Part shown: one piece after another, positions 1-6,017 of the stretch | Layout: the number at the start of each line of letters is the position of its first letter | Position numbering within the stretch: the first letter of the stretch is position 1 | Assembly: GCA_945787435.1 (NCBI GenBank) | Contig: CALZHX010000214.1 | Location: 1-9,422 of the forward strand | Reading direction: 5' to 3' | Length of the DNA: 9,422 nucleotides | From: an uncultured Woeseiaceae bacterium | Lineage (GTDB): Bacteria; Pseudomonadota; Gammaproteobacteria; Steroidobacterales; Woeseiaceae | Translations under genes and position numbers: made by a program | The notes under the pieces: model-generated | Databases searched by the model: none | Told to the model about the DNA's origin: nothing | Seen by the model: the letters and a program-made list of their open reading frames with translations, nothing else

Positions 1-792
1 CGAGTGCGCGACTCGGTCGAGCAGCTCAGGTTGCTGCCGATCGTTACGCCGCAGGGCGCTCGCATAGCGCTGGCAGATGTCGCAGACGTTCGGGTTGTTG
101 ATGGGCCGCCTGTCATCAAAAGTGAAGACGCGCGACTAAATGGTTGGACATACGTCGACATTGCCGACCGCGATGTTGGCTCATATGTCGCTGCGGCGCA
201 GCGCGTCGTCGCCGACAGTGTGGACTTGCCTGCCGGCTACTCACTTGCATGGTCGGGGCAATACGAATACATGGTTCGCGCCAAAGAGCGCCTGATGGTA
301 GTTGGCCCGGTAACGCTCGCGATAATCGTGCTGCTTTTGTATCTCAACTTCCGGCGTTTCGCCGAGGTCGCGATTATTCTCGGTACATTGCCGATGGCGT
401 TAATCGGCGGGCTCTGGTTGCTGTTCCTGCTCGGCTACGACCTGTCGGTTGCTGTCGGCGTCGGGTTTATCGCACTCGCCGGTGTAGCGGCCGAAATCGG
501 CGTCGTCATGCTCGTTTACCTGAACCAGGCCGCGCGGGATAACGACGACATCAAAGAGGCTGTTGTTGAAGGCGCACTACTTCGCGTGCGACCCATCATC
601 ATGACGGTTGCAGCGATCATCGCGGGCCTGTTGCCCATTATGCTGGGCAGTGGCACCGGGTCCGAGGTCATGCGTCGCATCGCCGCACCCATGGTCGGCG
701 GCATGATCAGCGCGACATTGCTGACGTTGGTGGTGATTCCGGCACTGTTTCTGCTATGGCGCACTCGTCGAGATGCATCGAAGCTGTTGTGA
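1..792 (+). CDS. cusA: CusA-type heavy-metal efflux RND transporter, C-terminal part
   Basis: This is the last 263 residues of an inner-membrane RND proton antiporter that exports monovalent or divalent metal ions (Cu/Ag type) with a periplasmic adaptor and an outer-membrane channel. The frame is open at base 1, so the gene starts outside the window; full family members have about 1,050 residues. The periplasmic stretch LPIVTPQG, then DVADVRVVDGPP and SGQYEY, matches my recollection of CusA. Hydrophobic segments begin near fragment residue 98 (LMVVGPVTLAIIVLLLYL). They are followed by LPMALIGGLWLL, the GVGFIALAGVAAE segment, and a C-terminal pair around AGLLPIMLGSGTGSEVMRRI and VGGMISATLLTLVVIPALF, as expected for TM8-12. 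The metal-binding methionines cannot be assessed because they lie upstream. Partner cusB/cusC genes are not in view. CusA rather than CzcA is favoured by the GSGTGSEVM motif; the exact metal is not determined. Confidence 0.93.
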   Translation, partial: RVRDSVEQLRLLPIVTPQGARIALADVADVRVVDGPPVIKSEDARLNGWTYVDIADRDVGSYVAAAQRVVADSVDLPAGYSLAWSGQYEYMVRAKERLMVVGPVTLAIIVLLLYLNFRRFAEVAIILGTLPMALIGGLWLLFLLGYDLSVAVGVGFIALAGVAAEIGVVMLVYLNQAARDNDDIKEAVVEGALLRVRPIIMTVAAIIAGLLPIMLGSGTGSEVMRRIAAPMVGGMISATLLTLVVIPALFLLWRTRRDASKLL

Positions 793-815
793 CGATCGCA
801 GATACGTCCGCGTAA

Positions 816-847
816 CAATCGTGTCGCCAGTTTTGGCGACACGATTG
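816..847. terminator. Perfect 14-bp hairpin between convergent genes
   Basis: The arms 816-829 (caatcgtgtcgcca) and 834-847 are exact reverse complements around a 4-nt loop at 830-833. The hairpin lies 23 bases past the cusA-like stop and 12 bases past the stop of the opposing gene, so it may end transcription in both directions. Neither side has a strong U-tract: plus-strand readout continues ctctgg, minus-strand readout continues ttacg. Intrinsic termination is therefore uncertain, and mRNA 3'-end protection is an alternative role. Confidence 0.6.
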
Positions 848-859
848 CTCTGGAAAGAC

Positions 860-1441
860 CTACTCGGCGGGTTTTTTCTCGACAACGACGGCTACTGCGT
901 CAGTCTTGGTGATGACAACCAGGTCACCGACCTTCGAACGCTTAAGATTTTCCGGGTTGCGTGCTGTGTACTCGTTAACCGTGCCGTCCGGTCCTTTCAG
1001 CTTGAAGGTATTCGCTTCGATATTGATGTCTTCAACGGTTGCCGTAATAACGGTTTGTTCCATCGCCGCAAGGCCAGGCATCTGACCTTTTTTGGTGCGA
1101 GCGACCGCACCGGCGGTTGCCGCTTCTGGCTCCATGCCGTCGTTTGCGAGCACGCGGATGTCGATCGACTCGATGTACTCGGCGAGCAGCACATCGCCGA
1201 CACTAACCTGATCGAGATTGCGGGCTTCTTCGCTGGCGGTAAAAGTCAGTTCCTCACCGTCGGCTTTGCGTACGGTGACGATACGGGTTTCATGATCGAT
1301 TGCTTCGACTACGGCCGAAACCGTCCTCGATTGGCTTGCAGACATTGATGGTCGTTCCATCACGGCTTCCTCGTCCCCGGCCCAGGCGGCAGAAACGACG
1401 AATAGCAGAGCAATTAGGGTGGCATGTTTGGCAGTTTTCAT
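860..1441 (-). CDS. Small exported protein with two tandem beta-rich repeats, function unknown
   Basis: A 193-residue protein with a clear Sec signal peptide: a lysine-containing start, the hydrophobic core TLIALLFVVSA, and probable cleavage after AWA at residue 21. The mature part holds two similar segments of about 58 residues (roughly 40-97 and 130-187). Each begins with a TV strand and a VE-x-I motif, has a DG turn in the middle, and contains a VGD motif near its end. They are joined by an Ala-rich linker with KKGQMPG. This pattern resembles small beta-barrel (OB/DUF5666-like) exported proteins of unknown role; that comparison is from memory and weak. The start at 1441 is supported by the signal peptide; a weak AGG lies about 8 bases upstream. 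It is convergent with the metal-pump gene and divergent from the next gene, so no operon is indicated. No catalytic residues or cysteines are seen. Confidence 0.8.
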   Translation of the reverse strand: MKTAKHATLIALLFVVSAAWAGDEEAVMERPSMSASQSRTVSAVVEAIDHETRIVTVRKADGEELTFTASEEARNLDQVSVGDVLLAEYIESIDIRVLANDGMEPEAATAGAVARTKKGQMPGLAAMEQTVITATVEDINIEANTFKLKGPDGTVNEYTARNPENLKRSKVGDLVVITKTDAVAVVVEKKPAE

Positions 1442-1536
1442 TAGTGATACCTGTGTGAATGGGTCAGTAAAATGTTTCAGCGGCGCAGCATATCACTGCT
1501 ATTATCCATGGCACCAAAAAAAACCTGTTTTTTTCC

Positions 1537-1542
1537 GGGAGG
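1537..1542 (+). promoter_or_regulatory. Strong Shine-Dalgarno GGGAGG fixing the start at 1550
   Basis: GGGAGG ends 7 bases before the ATG at 1550. The frame is also open to an upstream ATG at 1472, but that extension would put 26 non-hydrophobic residues before an otherwise complete signal peptide. The ribosome site and the signal peptide together select 1550. Confidence 0.75.
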
Positions 1543-1549
1543 CCGCCAG

Positions 1550-2296
1550 ATGAGAACATTGTTAGTGCTTTGCTGCGCGTTGATGTTGCCTTTCAGCGCC
1601 GTAGTGGCCGATGAGACGAGAATGCTCGCTGACGAACTGTCGAACGCGCCGAATCGTAGTGACGATGACAAGGCGCGGGATGCGCAGCGCAAGCCAGCCC
1701 AGGTGCTGATGTTTCTCGGTTTGCGCTCAGGCGACACCGTGCTCGATATCTGGTCATCCGGTGGCTGGTATACCGAGGTCATTTCCATTGCGGTGGGCCC
1801 TGAGGGCAAAGTGCTGAGCCAGAACTCGGCAGGCGTGCTGGCGTTTCGCGATGGCTACTACGACCAGCTGTTGTCCGCACGTCTGGACGGTGGCCGGCTC
1901 GAGAATGTTGAACGGATTAATGCGGCAGTTTCTGAAGCAGCACTGACGCCGGCCAGCATCGACTTTGCATTCACGGCGCTCAATTTCCACGATATCTACA
2001 ACCGCCAGGGCAAAGAAGCGGCCGCAGAATTTCTCGCGGCGATCTTCAATGCACTGAAACCCGGTGGCACACTCGGGCTTATCGACCACGTCGGCAATCC
2101 GGGCGCAGATAACACGAGCCTGCATCGCATTGAGCCCTCGCTGGTCGACGAGGTTGTCGTCGAAGCGGGCTATATCATCGAGGCAAAGAGTGATCTTCTG
2201 GCCCACGCCGAAGACGATCATACGAGAGGTGTGTTTGACCCGACATTGCGCGGCGATAGCGATCGCTTCATCTTGAGACTGCGAAAGCCTGAATAA
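1550..2296 (+). CDS. Exported class I methyltransferase-fold protein (COG4798-like)
   Basis: A 248-residue protein with a signal peptide (MRTLLVLCCALMLPFSAVVA, cleavage probably before DE) and a Rossmann-type methyltransferase body. The SAM-site motif I is VLDIWSSGGWYTEV, with D66, G71 and G72; later come FTALNFHDIYN and the post-motif stretch LKPGGTLGLIDHVG, both typical of predicted methyltransferases of the COG4798 group. As I recall that group, motif I usually reads like EIWPGGGWYTE, so one glycine is replaced by serine here (S70). Sec export is a puzzle because SAM is cytosolic: the protein may act without SAM, bind another ligand, or remain membrane-anchored facing the cytoplasm. Substrate is unknown. 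It is monocistronic between divergent and convergent neighbours. The fold assignment is fairly sure; the enzymatic activity is not. Confidence 0.82.
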   Translation: MRTLLVLCCALMLPFSAVVADETRMLADELSNAPNRSDDDKARDAQRKPAQVLMFLGLRSGDTVLDIWSSGGWYTEVISIAVGPEGKVLSQNSAGVLAFRDGYYDQLLSARLDGGRLENVERINAAVSEAALTPASIDFAFTALNFHDIYNRQGKEAAAEFLAAIFNALKPGGTLGLIDHVGNPGADNTSLHRIEPSLVDEVVVEAGYIIEAKSDLLAHAEDDHTRGVFDPTLRGDSDRFILRLRKPE

Positions 2297-2319
2297 AAAA
2301 TCCCCGCCGAAGCGGGGAT
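2295..2319 (-). terminator. Intrinsic terminator of the DUF4397 gene with C(UUCG)G loop
   Basis: Read on the minus strand, an 8-bp stem (2319-2312 with 2307-2300) encloses the loop TTCG closed by C-G, the very stable cUUCGg tetraloop, followed by a run of six T (2300-2295). This is a textbook rho-independent terminator 40 bases past the stop of the minus-strand gene. The T-run on the minus strand is the A-run that includes the last two bases of the opposing gene's TAA stop (2294-2296). On the plus strand the stem is present but no U-tract follows. Confidence 0.9.
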
Positions 2320-2358
2320 CAAGGGGGAGCGCATGAATGCGCAGGGTTAAACCAGGTA

Positions 2359-3738
2359 TCAGGTTTCGTCGTCCGTGAGCTGGTCAGCGAGGACGATAAG
2401 ACCGAATTCCATTTCACCAGGAAGTGGATCGCGAGCGATGGCCGTGTAAACACCGCCATTGGCGATAGAGATGGTCGCAGGACCAATCGCGATGTCCTTG
2501 GTACCCGGAAGCGTTACGGTGACGTCGTAGTCACCTTCTGCAAGTGCCAGGTAACCTGTGTTGGCCTTGAACGGAACCGACGACAGCGTCGGATCGACGT
2601 CAGCGATTCCAGCTTCTGGAGCAGTCAGGTAGATATCGACGTCCTGGGCGGTCGGTGATGCATGCACGATACGAACCTTGGCGTTGGTGGCAACCGGGCG
2701 CGCATCATCGGTCAGGATGAGCGGCTCGATGTTGTTGAAGAAATCAACTGCCAGGACCGAGTACCAGGTACCTGCTTCCAGTGTCAGGTCAACCGGACCG
2801 ATCGGAACAACACCCGGGTTGCCGGCTGCCTGGATAGCAACGTTATAGGTGTCGCCAGGCAGTGCTGCAATATCGGTCACTGCGGGAAACGGCACGTCTG
2901 CGAGGTACACACCGCCGTTCACAACAACGTCGACATTGGGTGTGTCTGGTGAGAGATGGCCAACGCGCAGACCGGTCGGTGTGTTCACGTCGCGAACTTC
3001 GGCAGAACCGCTGCCGGTCAATGCCACCAGGCCGACTGCAGCCGGGCCACCGCTTACGTTCGGTACTGCTGCAAGCGTCAGGTCGTCGCCACCTACAAGC
3101 GGAAGCAGACCAGAGTCGTAAACAACGGTGTCAGTTCCCGAAAGCGTCACGCGAACCTGGTAATCACCGGCAGCGATCTCGATCGGGCCAAGTGTTTCCC
3201 TGAAGTCAAACGTCAGCGGCGCCGATGTGCCAATTGGAGCATTCGGTTCACTGTAGGCGTCCACATAGACGTCGACGGGCAGCGAGAAGTCCGGAGCAGC
3301 GCCAGGCGTTGCATGCAGGACAAAAAGTCGTGCCGAGCCCGCGGTGACCGGTACGTCCGGTTGAGAAATGATGGCTGGCTCAATATCGGCAACCGAGTTG
3401 ATTGCTGCGATCGTGTAGACGGTGTCCGCTTCGAAATTGATCTCGGCAGGGCCGATAACGGTTACGTCGCCGCCGGGCAGGATGCCGTCCACACGGATAC
3501 GGTAAGGCAGTTCACGAACTGGCAGGCCGAGTTGCGCTGAACCGTCTTTGTAGTCGACATTTTCAAGTACCAGGTTGCCATCTACGTAGACGTTAACGGC
3601 GGGAGCATCCGCCGAGGCATGGAGTACCTGCAACGCGAAGAATTCCTCGGCGGCCTGGTTGTTCGAATTGTTGTCCGAATCACATGCGGCGAGAAATAGT
3701 GCGCCACATAGCAAGATAAGTGTTTTGGTAAATTTCAT
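2359..3738 (-). CDS. DUF4397 lipoprotein with four repeat domains
   Basis: A 459-residue lipoprotein. A hydrophobic signal ends in the lipobox L16-A-A-C19, so C19 should be lipidated. An Asn/Ser/Asp-rich linker (about 20-28) leads into four DUF4397-type beta domains. Each opens with a V-x-HAS/T-P-like strand and then a D-V-Y-V-like strand: H40 (LHASADAP), H142 (LHATPGAAP), H261 (GHLSPDTP) and H359 (VHASPTAQ). Repeat spacing is about 100-120 residues. DUF4397 proteins are secreted or surface beta-sandwich proteins with no proven enzyme activity; a structural, adhesive or envelope role is inferred. Asp at +2 after the lipid-bearing Cys is the inner-membrane retention signal in E. coli; whether it holds here is unknown. 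The start at 3738 has AAGGA six bases upstream. It is transcribed away from the response regulator gene, sharing its 152-base upstream region, and ends at the terminator at 2295-2319. Confidence 0.92.
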   Translation of the reverse strand: MKFTKTLILLCGALFLAACDSDNNSNNQAAEEFFALQVLHASADAPAVNVYVDGNLVLENVDYKDGSAQLGLPVRELPYRIRVDGILPGGDVTVIGPAEINFEADTVYTIAAINSVADIEPAIISQPDVPVTAGSARLFVLHATPGAAPDFSLPVDVYVDAYSEPNAPIGTSAPLTFDFRETLGPIEIAAGDYQVRVTLSGTDTVVYDSGLLPLVGGDDLTLAAVPNVSGGPAAVGLVALTGSGSAEVRDVNTPTGLRVGHLSPDTPNVDVVVNGGVYLADVPFPAVTDIAALPGDTYNVAIQAAGNPGVVPIGPVDLTLEAGTWYSVLAVDFFNNIEPLILTDDARPVATNAKVRIVHASPTAQDVDIYLTAPEAGIADVDPTLSSVPFKANTGYLALAEGDYDVTVTLPGTKDIAIGPATISIANGGVYTAIARDPLPGEMEFGLIVLADQLTDDET

Positions 3739-3804
3739 GTTGAGTCCTTCGTTGGCTTCGTTAATTGACAGCGGTCAGTTTTGCAGGGGAGGCGATCGGG
3801 AGGG

Positions 3805-3835
3805 TTTCACAGAAATTTCAGAATGTTTCGAAATG
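3805..3835. promoter_or_regulatory. Three helically phased TTTC repeats, candidate response-regulator site
   Basis: Three adjacent units start with TTTC at 3805, 3816 and 3826 (TTTCACAGAAA, TTTCAGAATG, TTTCGAAATG), with steps of 11 and 10 bases, about one helical turn. OmpR/PhoB-family regulators bind head-to-tail repeats with this phasing. The position between the divergent lipoprotein and response-regulator genes would suit autoregulation or joint control. No binding data exist; chance occurrence of such short units is possible. Confidence 0.35.
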
Positions 3836-3890
3836 TATCGGCAGGTCCTAACAGCAGGCATAGCGGTCTCATAGGGCGTATCATCGCGCC

Positions 3891-4586
3891 ATGTCCAAGG
3901 TCTTACTTATTGATGACGATCGGAAACACTCCGACTTGCTGCAGGCGTACATGAAGCGCTTCGGCATCAACCTTTCGTGCGCCTACGATTCGGTGGAAGG
4001 TTTCAAGAAATTGCAACGGGAAGAGCCGGACCTGCTGCTTCTTGACGTAATGCTTCCCGGAAAAGACGGCTTTGAAATTTGCCGGGAAGTGCGCAAGACC
4101 AGCAATATCCCGATCATCATGCTGACTGCCCGAGGGGACGTTATTGACCGGGTGTCAGGGCTCGAACTGGGGGCCGATGATTACATTGGCAAGCCCTTTG
4201 AACCGCGAGAGCTGGTCGCACGTGTCCAGGCGACACTGCGACGTGCCGAATCTGCGGGCTCAACCGCCGGTGAGATGCAGTTCGAGGATATGGCGATAGA
4301 CATCGAGAAACGGACCGTTGTCGTTGACGGATCTTCGGTCGATCTGACGTCGATGGAATTCGAACTGCTGGTCATACTCGCGCGCCGGGCGGGGAGGAAA
4401 TTGTCGCGTGATGACATTCTCAGCGAATTGCGGGGCATCGACGCAGCAATACTGACTCGTTCGGTGGACATCATGGTCAGCCGGTTGCGGCAAAAAATTG
4501 GTGATTCCAGTAAGCCGTTCCGATTCATCCAGACCGTTTGGGGCCGCGGCTACTCCTTCACCGGCATACCCCTATCGGATGCTTAG
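3891..4586 (+). CDS. OmpR-family response regulator, CpxR/RstA-like
   Basis: A 231-residue two-domain transcription factor. The receiver domain (about 1-120) has the acidic cluster D8-D9-D10, phosphoacceptor D52 in LLLLDVMLPGKDG, T79 in IMLTARG and K101 in GKPFEPREL, so it should be phosphorylatable. The stretch LTARGDVIDRVSGLELGADDY is very close to CpxR as I recall it. The C-terminal winged helix (about 130-228) has the conserved DLTSMEFELL start, the recognition helix RSVDIMVSRLRQKIG and the final VWGRGYSF hairpin. It should bind direct-repeat DNA as a dimer when phosphorylated by the kinase encoded just downstream, whose start codon lies inside its last codons. The only Shine-Dalgarno-like sequence (AGGGCG, 3873-3878) is 12 bases away, which is weak. 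CpxR versus RstA type cannot be settled from sequence alone, so no symbol is given. Confidence 0.95.
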   Translation: MSKVLLIDDDRKHSDLLQAYMKRFGINLSCAYDSVEGFKKLQREEPDLLLLDVMLPGKDGFEICREVRKTSNIPIIMLTARGDVIDRVSGLELGADDYIGKPFEPRELVARVQATLRRAESAGSTAGEMQFEDMAIDIEKRTVVVDGSSVDLTSMEFELLVILARRAGRKLSRDDILSELRGIDAAILTRSVDIMVSRLRQKIGDSSKPFRFIQTVWGRGYSFTGIPLSDA

Positions 4587-5916
4587 TCAACTATCGCGAT
4601 CCCTGTCCTTTCGCCTGCTGGCGATCTTTATTGTCCTCGGCGGGCTGTTTGTTTTTGGCACCGTCAAAGCCATTCAGCGGTTTTACAACAGCGATGAAAT
4701 CCGTGGCCTGATAAGCGGGCATTTGTCCTTGCACGTGAACTATGTGCGTGAGGACATTGGTGTCCCGCCGCGAATTGATCGTGCGATTGCCATCACCGAA
4801 CGAGTGCCCGTCGACATTCGAATACTGGGCCCTGACGTGGATTGGGCTTCCGATCCCGCGTTTCCGCAGCTTGATCAGCTCGACTTTGCACCGAGCCCGA
4901 GGTTCAGCGACAGCCCCGATGCGTGGGTGAATGAGCTGCAGGGCATCGATTTCGCTGATCTCGATGGTCATGATTTTCTGCTCATGCGGCAGGGCGGCTA
5001 CGACATCGCCATTTCGACGCCGCGAATTTCTGATGTTCCGGACGGGCCCGCTCTCGTCCCGCTCGTAATTGGTCTCGGATTGACCTTCCTGCTGCTCGGT
5101 TACGGTGCGGTGATATGGCTGTTTCGGCCAATTCGTACGATCCGTGAGAGCGCTGCCCATATTGGCAAAGGTCATTTTGATCACCGCATCGAGAATATCC
5201 GCCATGACCAGCTGGGTGATCTGGCGGACGATATCAATCGCATGGCGGAAGACGTCCAGAGCATGCTGGACGCCTATCGCACACTGCTTCTTGGAATGAG
5301 CCACGAACTGCGAAGCCCATTGTCAAGAATGCGGCTGGGCCTCGAATTCTTTGACGAGCAGGATAATGTCGACAGTCTCAGGGCAGAGATCACCGAGATG
5401 GAAAAGATCGTCGTGTCATTACTCGAGGCCGAGCGCCTGAATGACCGACATGCGCATCTCAACCGTTCGAGTGTCGTCATCAATGACCTGGTGAATGGTC
5501 TGATCGACGATTTCTTCTCCAGGGACCAAGATCGAATTCAGCTTGAAATGCCTGAAGAGGATGTTGTTGCAAGTGTTGACGATGCGCGGCTGGCGCTGCT
5601 GCTGAAGAATCTCGTTAGCAACGCACTGCGCTACTCGACCGCGGAAGATGGCCCCGTGGGCGTAGTGGTCGCTATTAGAGACGGAGACCTGTTGATAACC
5701 GTTTCCGACCATGGTCCCGGGCTCTCCGCGGACCAGGCCGAGCACCTTGACGAACCCTTCTATCGCAGCGATCCGTCGCGCACGCGCGACTCTGGCGGCA
5801 CCGGCCTCGGCCTCTATCTTGCAAGCCTGGTCGCCGGTGCGCATGGCGGAAAACTGACGTATGTCAGCAAAGCGGACCGAGGCGCCACCTTCGAAGTGAT
5901 CATCCCGGCCGCGTAG
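4579..5916 (+). CDS. Sensor histidine kinase partner of the CpxR/RstA-like regulator
   Basis: A 445-residue inner-membrane kinase. TM1 covers about residues 12-28 and TM2 about 159-182, enclosing a periplasmic sensor of about 130 residues with no recognised domain. A HAMP linker follows from about 183 to 235. The HisKA phosphoacceptor is H242 in MSHELRSPLSRMRLG, a CpxA/RstB-like H-box. The ATPase domain has the N-box LLLKNLVSNALRYS (N344, N348), G1 box D377-HGPG, F-box FYRSD and G2 box GGTGLGLYLA (406-415), so it looks active. The start at 4579 overlaps the regulator stop by 8 bases (ATGCTTAG), implying translational coupling. A longer in-frame start at 4498 would add 27 non-membrane residues inside the regulator gene and is less likely. 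The signal is not predictable; envelope stress is a reasonable guess from the family. No terminator is visible after the stop, so readthrough into the next operon is possible. Confidence 0.95.
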   Translation: MLSQLSRSLSFRLLAIFIVLGGLFVFGTVKAIQRFYNSDEIRGLISGHLSLHVNYVREDIGVPPRIDRAIAITERVPVDIRILGPDVDWASDPAFPQLDQLDFAPSPRFSDSPDAWVNELQGIDFADLDGHDFLLMRQGGYDIAISTPRISDVPDGPALVPLVIGLGLTFLLLGYGAVIWLFRPIRTIRESAAHIGKGHFDHRIENIRHDQLGDLADDINRMAEDVQSMLDAYRTLLLGMSHELRSPLSRMRLGLEFFDEQDNVDSLRAEITEMEKIVVSLLEAERLNDRHAHLNRSSVVINDLVNGLIDDFFSRDQDRIQLEMPEEDVVASVDDARLALLLKNLVSNALRYSTAEDGPVGVVVAIRDGDLLITVSDHGPGLSADQAEHLDEPFYRSDPSRTRDSGGTGLGLYLASLVAGAHGGKLTYVSKADRGATFEVIIPAA

Positions 5917-5930
5917 CTGGCGGGCCCTTT

Positions 5931-5945
5931 GTAAGCGGTTGTAAC
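5931..5945 (+). promoter_or_regulatory. CpxR-box-like direct repeat GTAAG-N5-GTAAC
   Basis: GTAAG (5931-5935), five bases CGGTT, then GTAAC (5941-5945). The enterobacterial CpxR site is described as GTAAA-N5-GTAAA, so four of five bases match in each half with the correct spacing. It lies 15-29 bases past the kinase stop and ends 16 bases before the -35 element of a plausible promoter for the lipid operon, a normal activator position. Regulation by the adjacent CpxR-like protein is inferred. Confidence 0.45.
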
Positions 5946-5961
5946 AATCCCTTCCAGGCCA

Positions 5962-5990
5962 TTGTTGCCTCACAGCCTCATTTGTATATT
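5962..5990 (+). promoter_or_regulatory. Candidate sigma-70 promoter of the lipid operon
   Basis: TTGTTG (5962-5967) and TATATT (5985-5990) are separated by 17 bases. The -10 matches consensus at 5 of 6 positions, the -35 at only 3 of 6, as expected for an activator-dependent promoter. Transcription would begin near 5997, leaving a leader of about 20 bases with the ribosome site at 6008-6011. Confidence 0.4.
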
Positions 5991-6007
5991 GCTCTGCAAA
6001 TGATGTT

Positions 6008-6011
6008 GGAG
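6008..6011 (+). promoter_or_regulatory. Shine-Dalgarno GGAG fixing the start at 6018
   Basis: GGAG lies six bases before the ATG at 6018. Alternative in-frame ATGs at 5982, 6000 and 6003 have no ribosome site, and 5982 would precede the predicted transcription start. Confidence 0.65.
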
Positions 6012-6017
6012 ACGACT

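Noticed and set aside
1467..1481. Second CpxR box beginning GTAAA at 1467
   Set aside because: The second half at five-base spacing (TCAGC) does not match.
1476..1505. Sigma-70 promoter for the exported methyltransferase (TATTAT at 1500-1505)
   Set aside because: The -10 is good but the best -35 candidate (TTCAGC) matches only three of six bases; not strong enough to list.
1472..1549. N-terminal extension of the exported methyltransferase from the ATG at 1472
   Set aside because: The later start at 1550 has GGGAGG at proper distance and begins a complete signal peptide; the extension is low-complexity and unconserved-looking.
2662..3540. Several plus-strand open frames across the lipoprotein gene
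   Set aside because: They are overlapping frames opposite a well-supported gene, lack ribosome sites and have compositions typical of antisense translation.
3765..3793. TTGACA at 3765 as a plus-strand -35 element
   Set aside because: No -10-like hexamer lies 16-18 bases downstream (the sequence there is G-rich).
4498..4578. Longer histidine kinase starting inside the regulator gene
   Set aside because: The start at 4579 gives the normal short cytoplasmic N-terminus before TM1 and the common stop-start overlap.
5897..5936. RpoE/ChrR-type ECF promoter for the lipid operon (TGATC at 5897 and TAAGC at 5932)
   Set aside because: The spacing is nearly 30 bases, too long for an ECF promoter, and the first element lies within the kinase coding end.
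5943..5966. Inverted repeat AACAAT...ATTGTT as a terminator after the kinase gene
   Set aside because: Only six pairs, AT-rich, with a 12-base loop and no U-tract.
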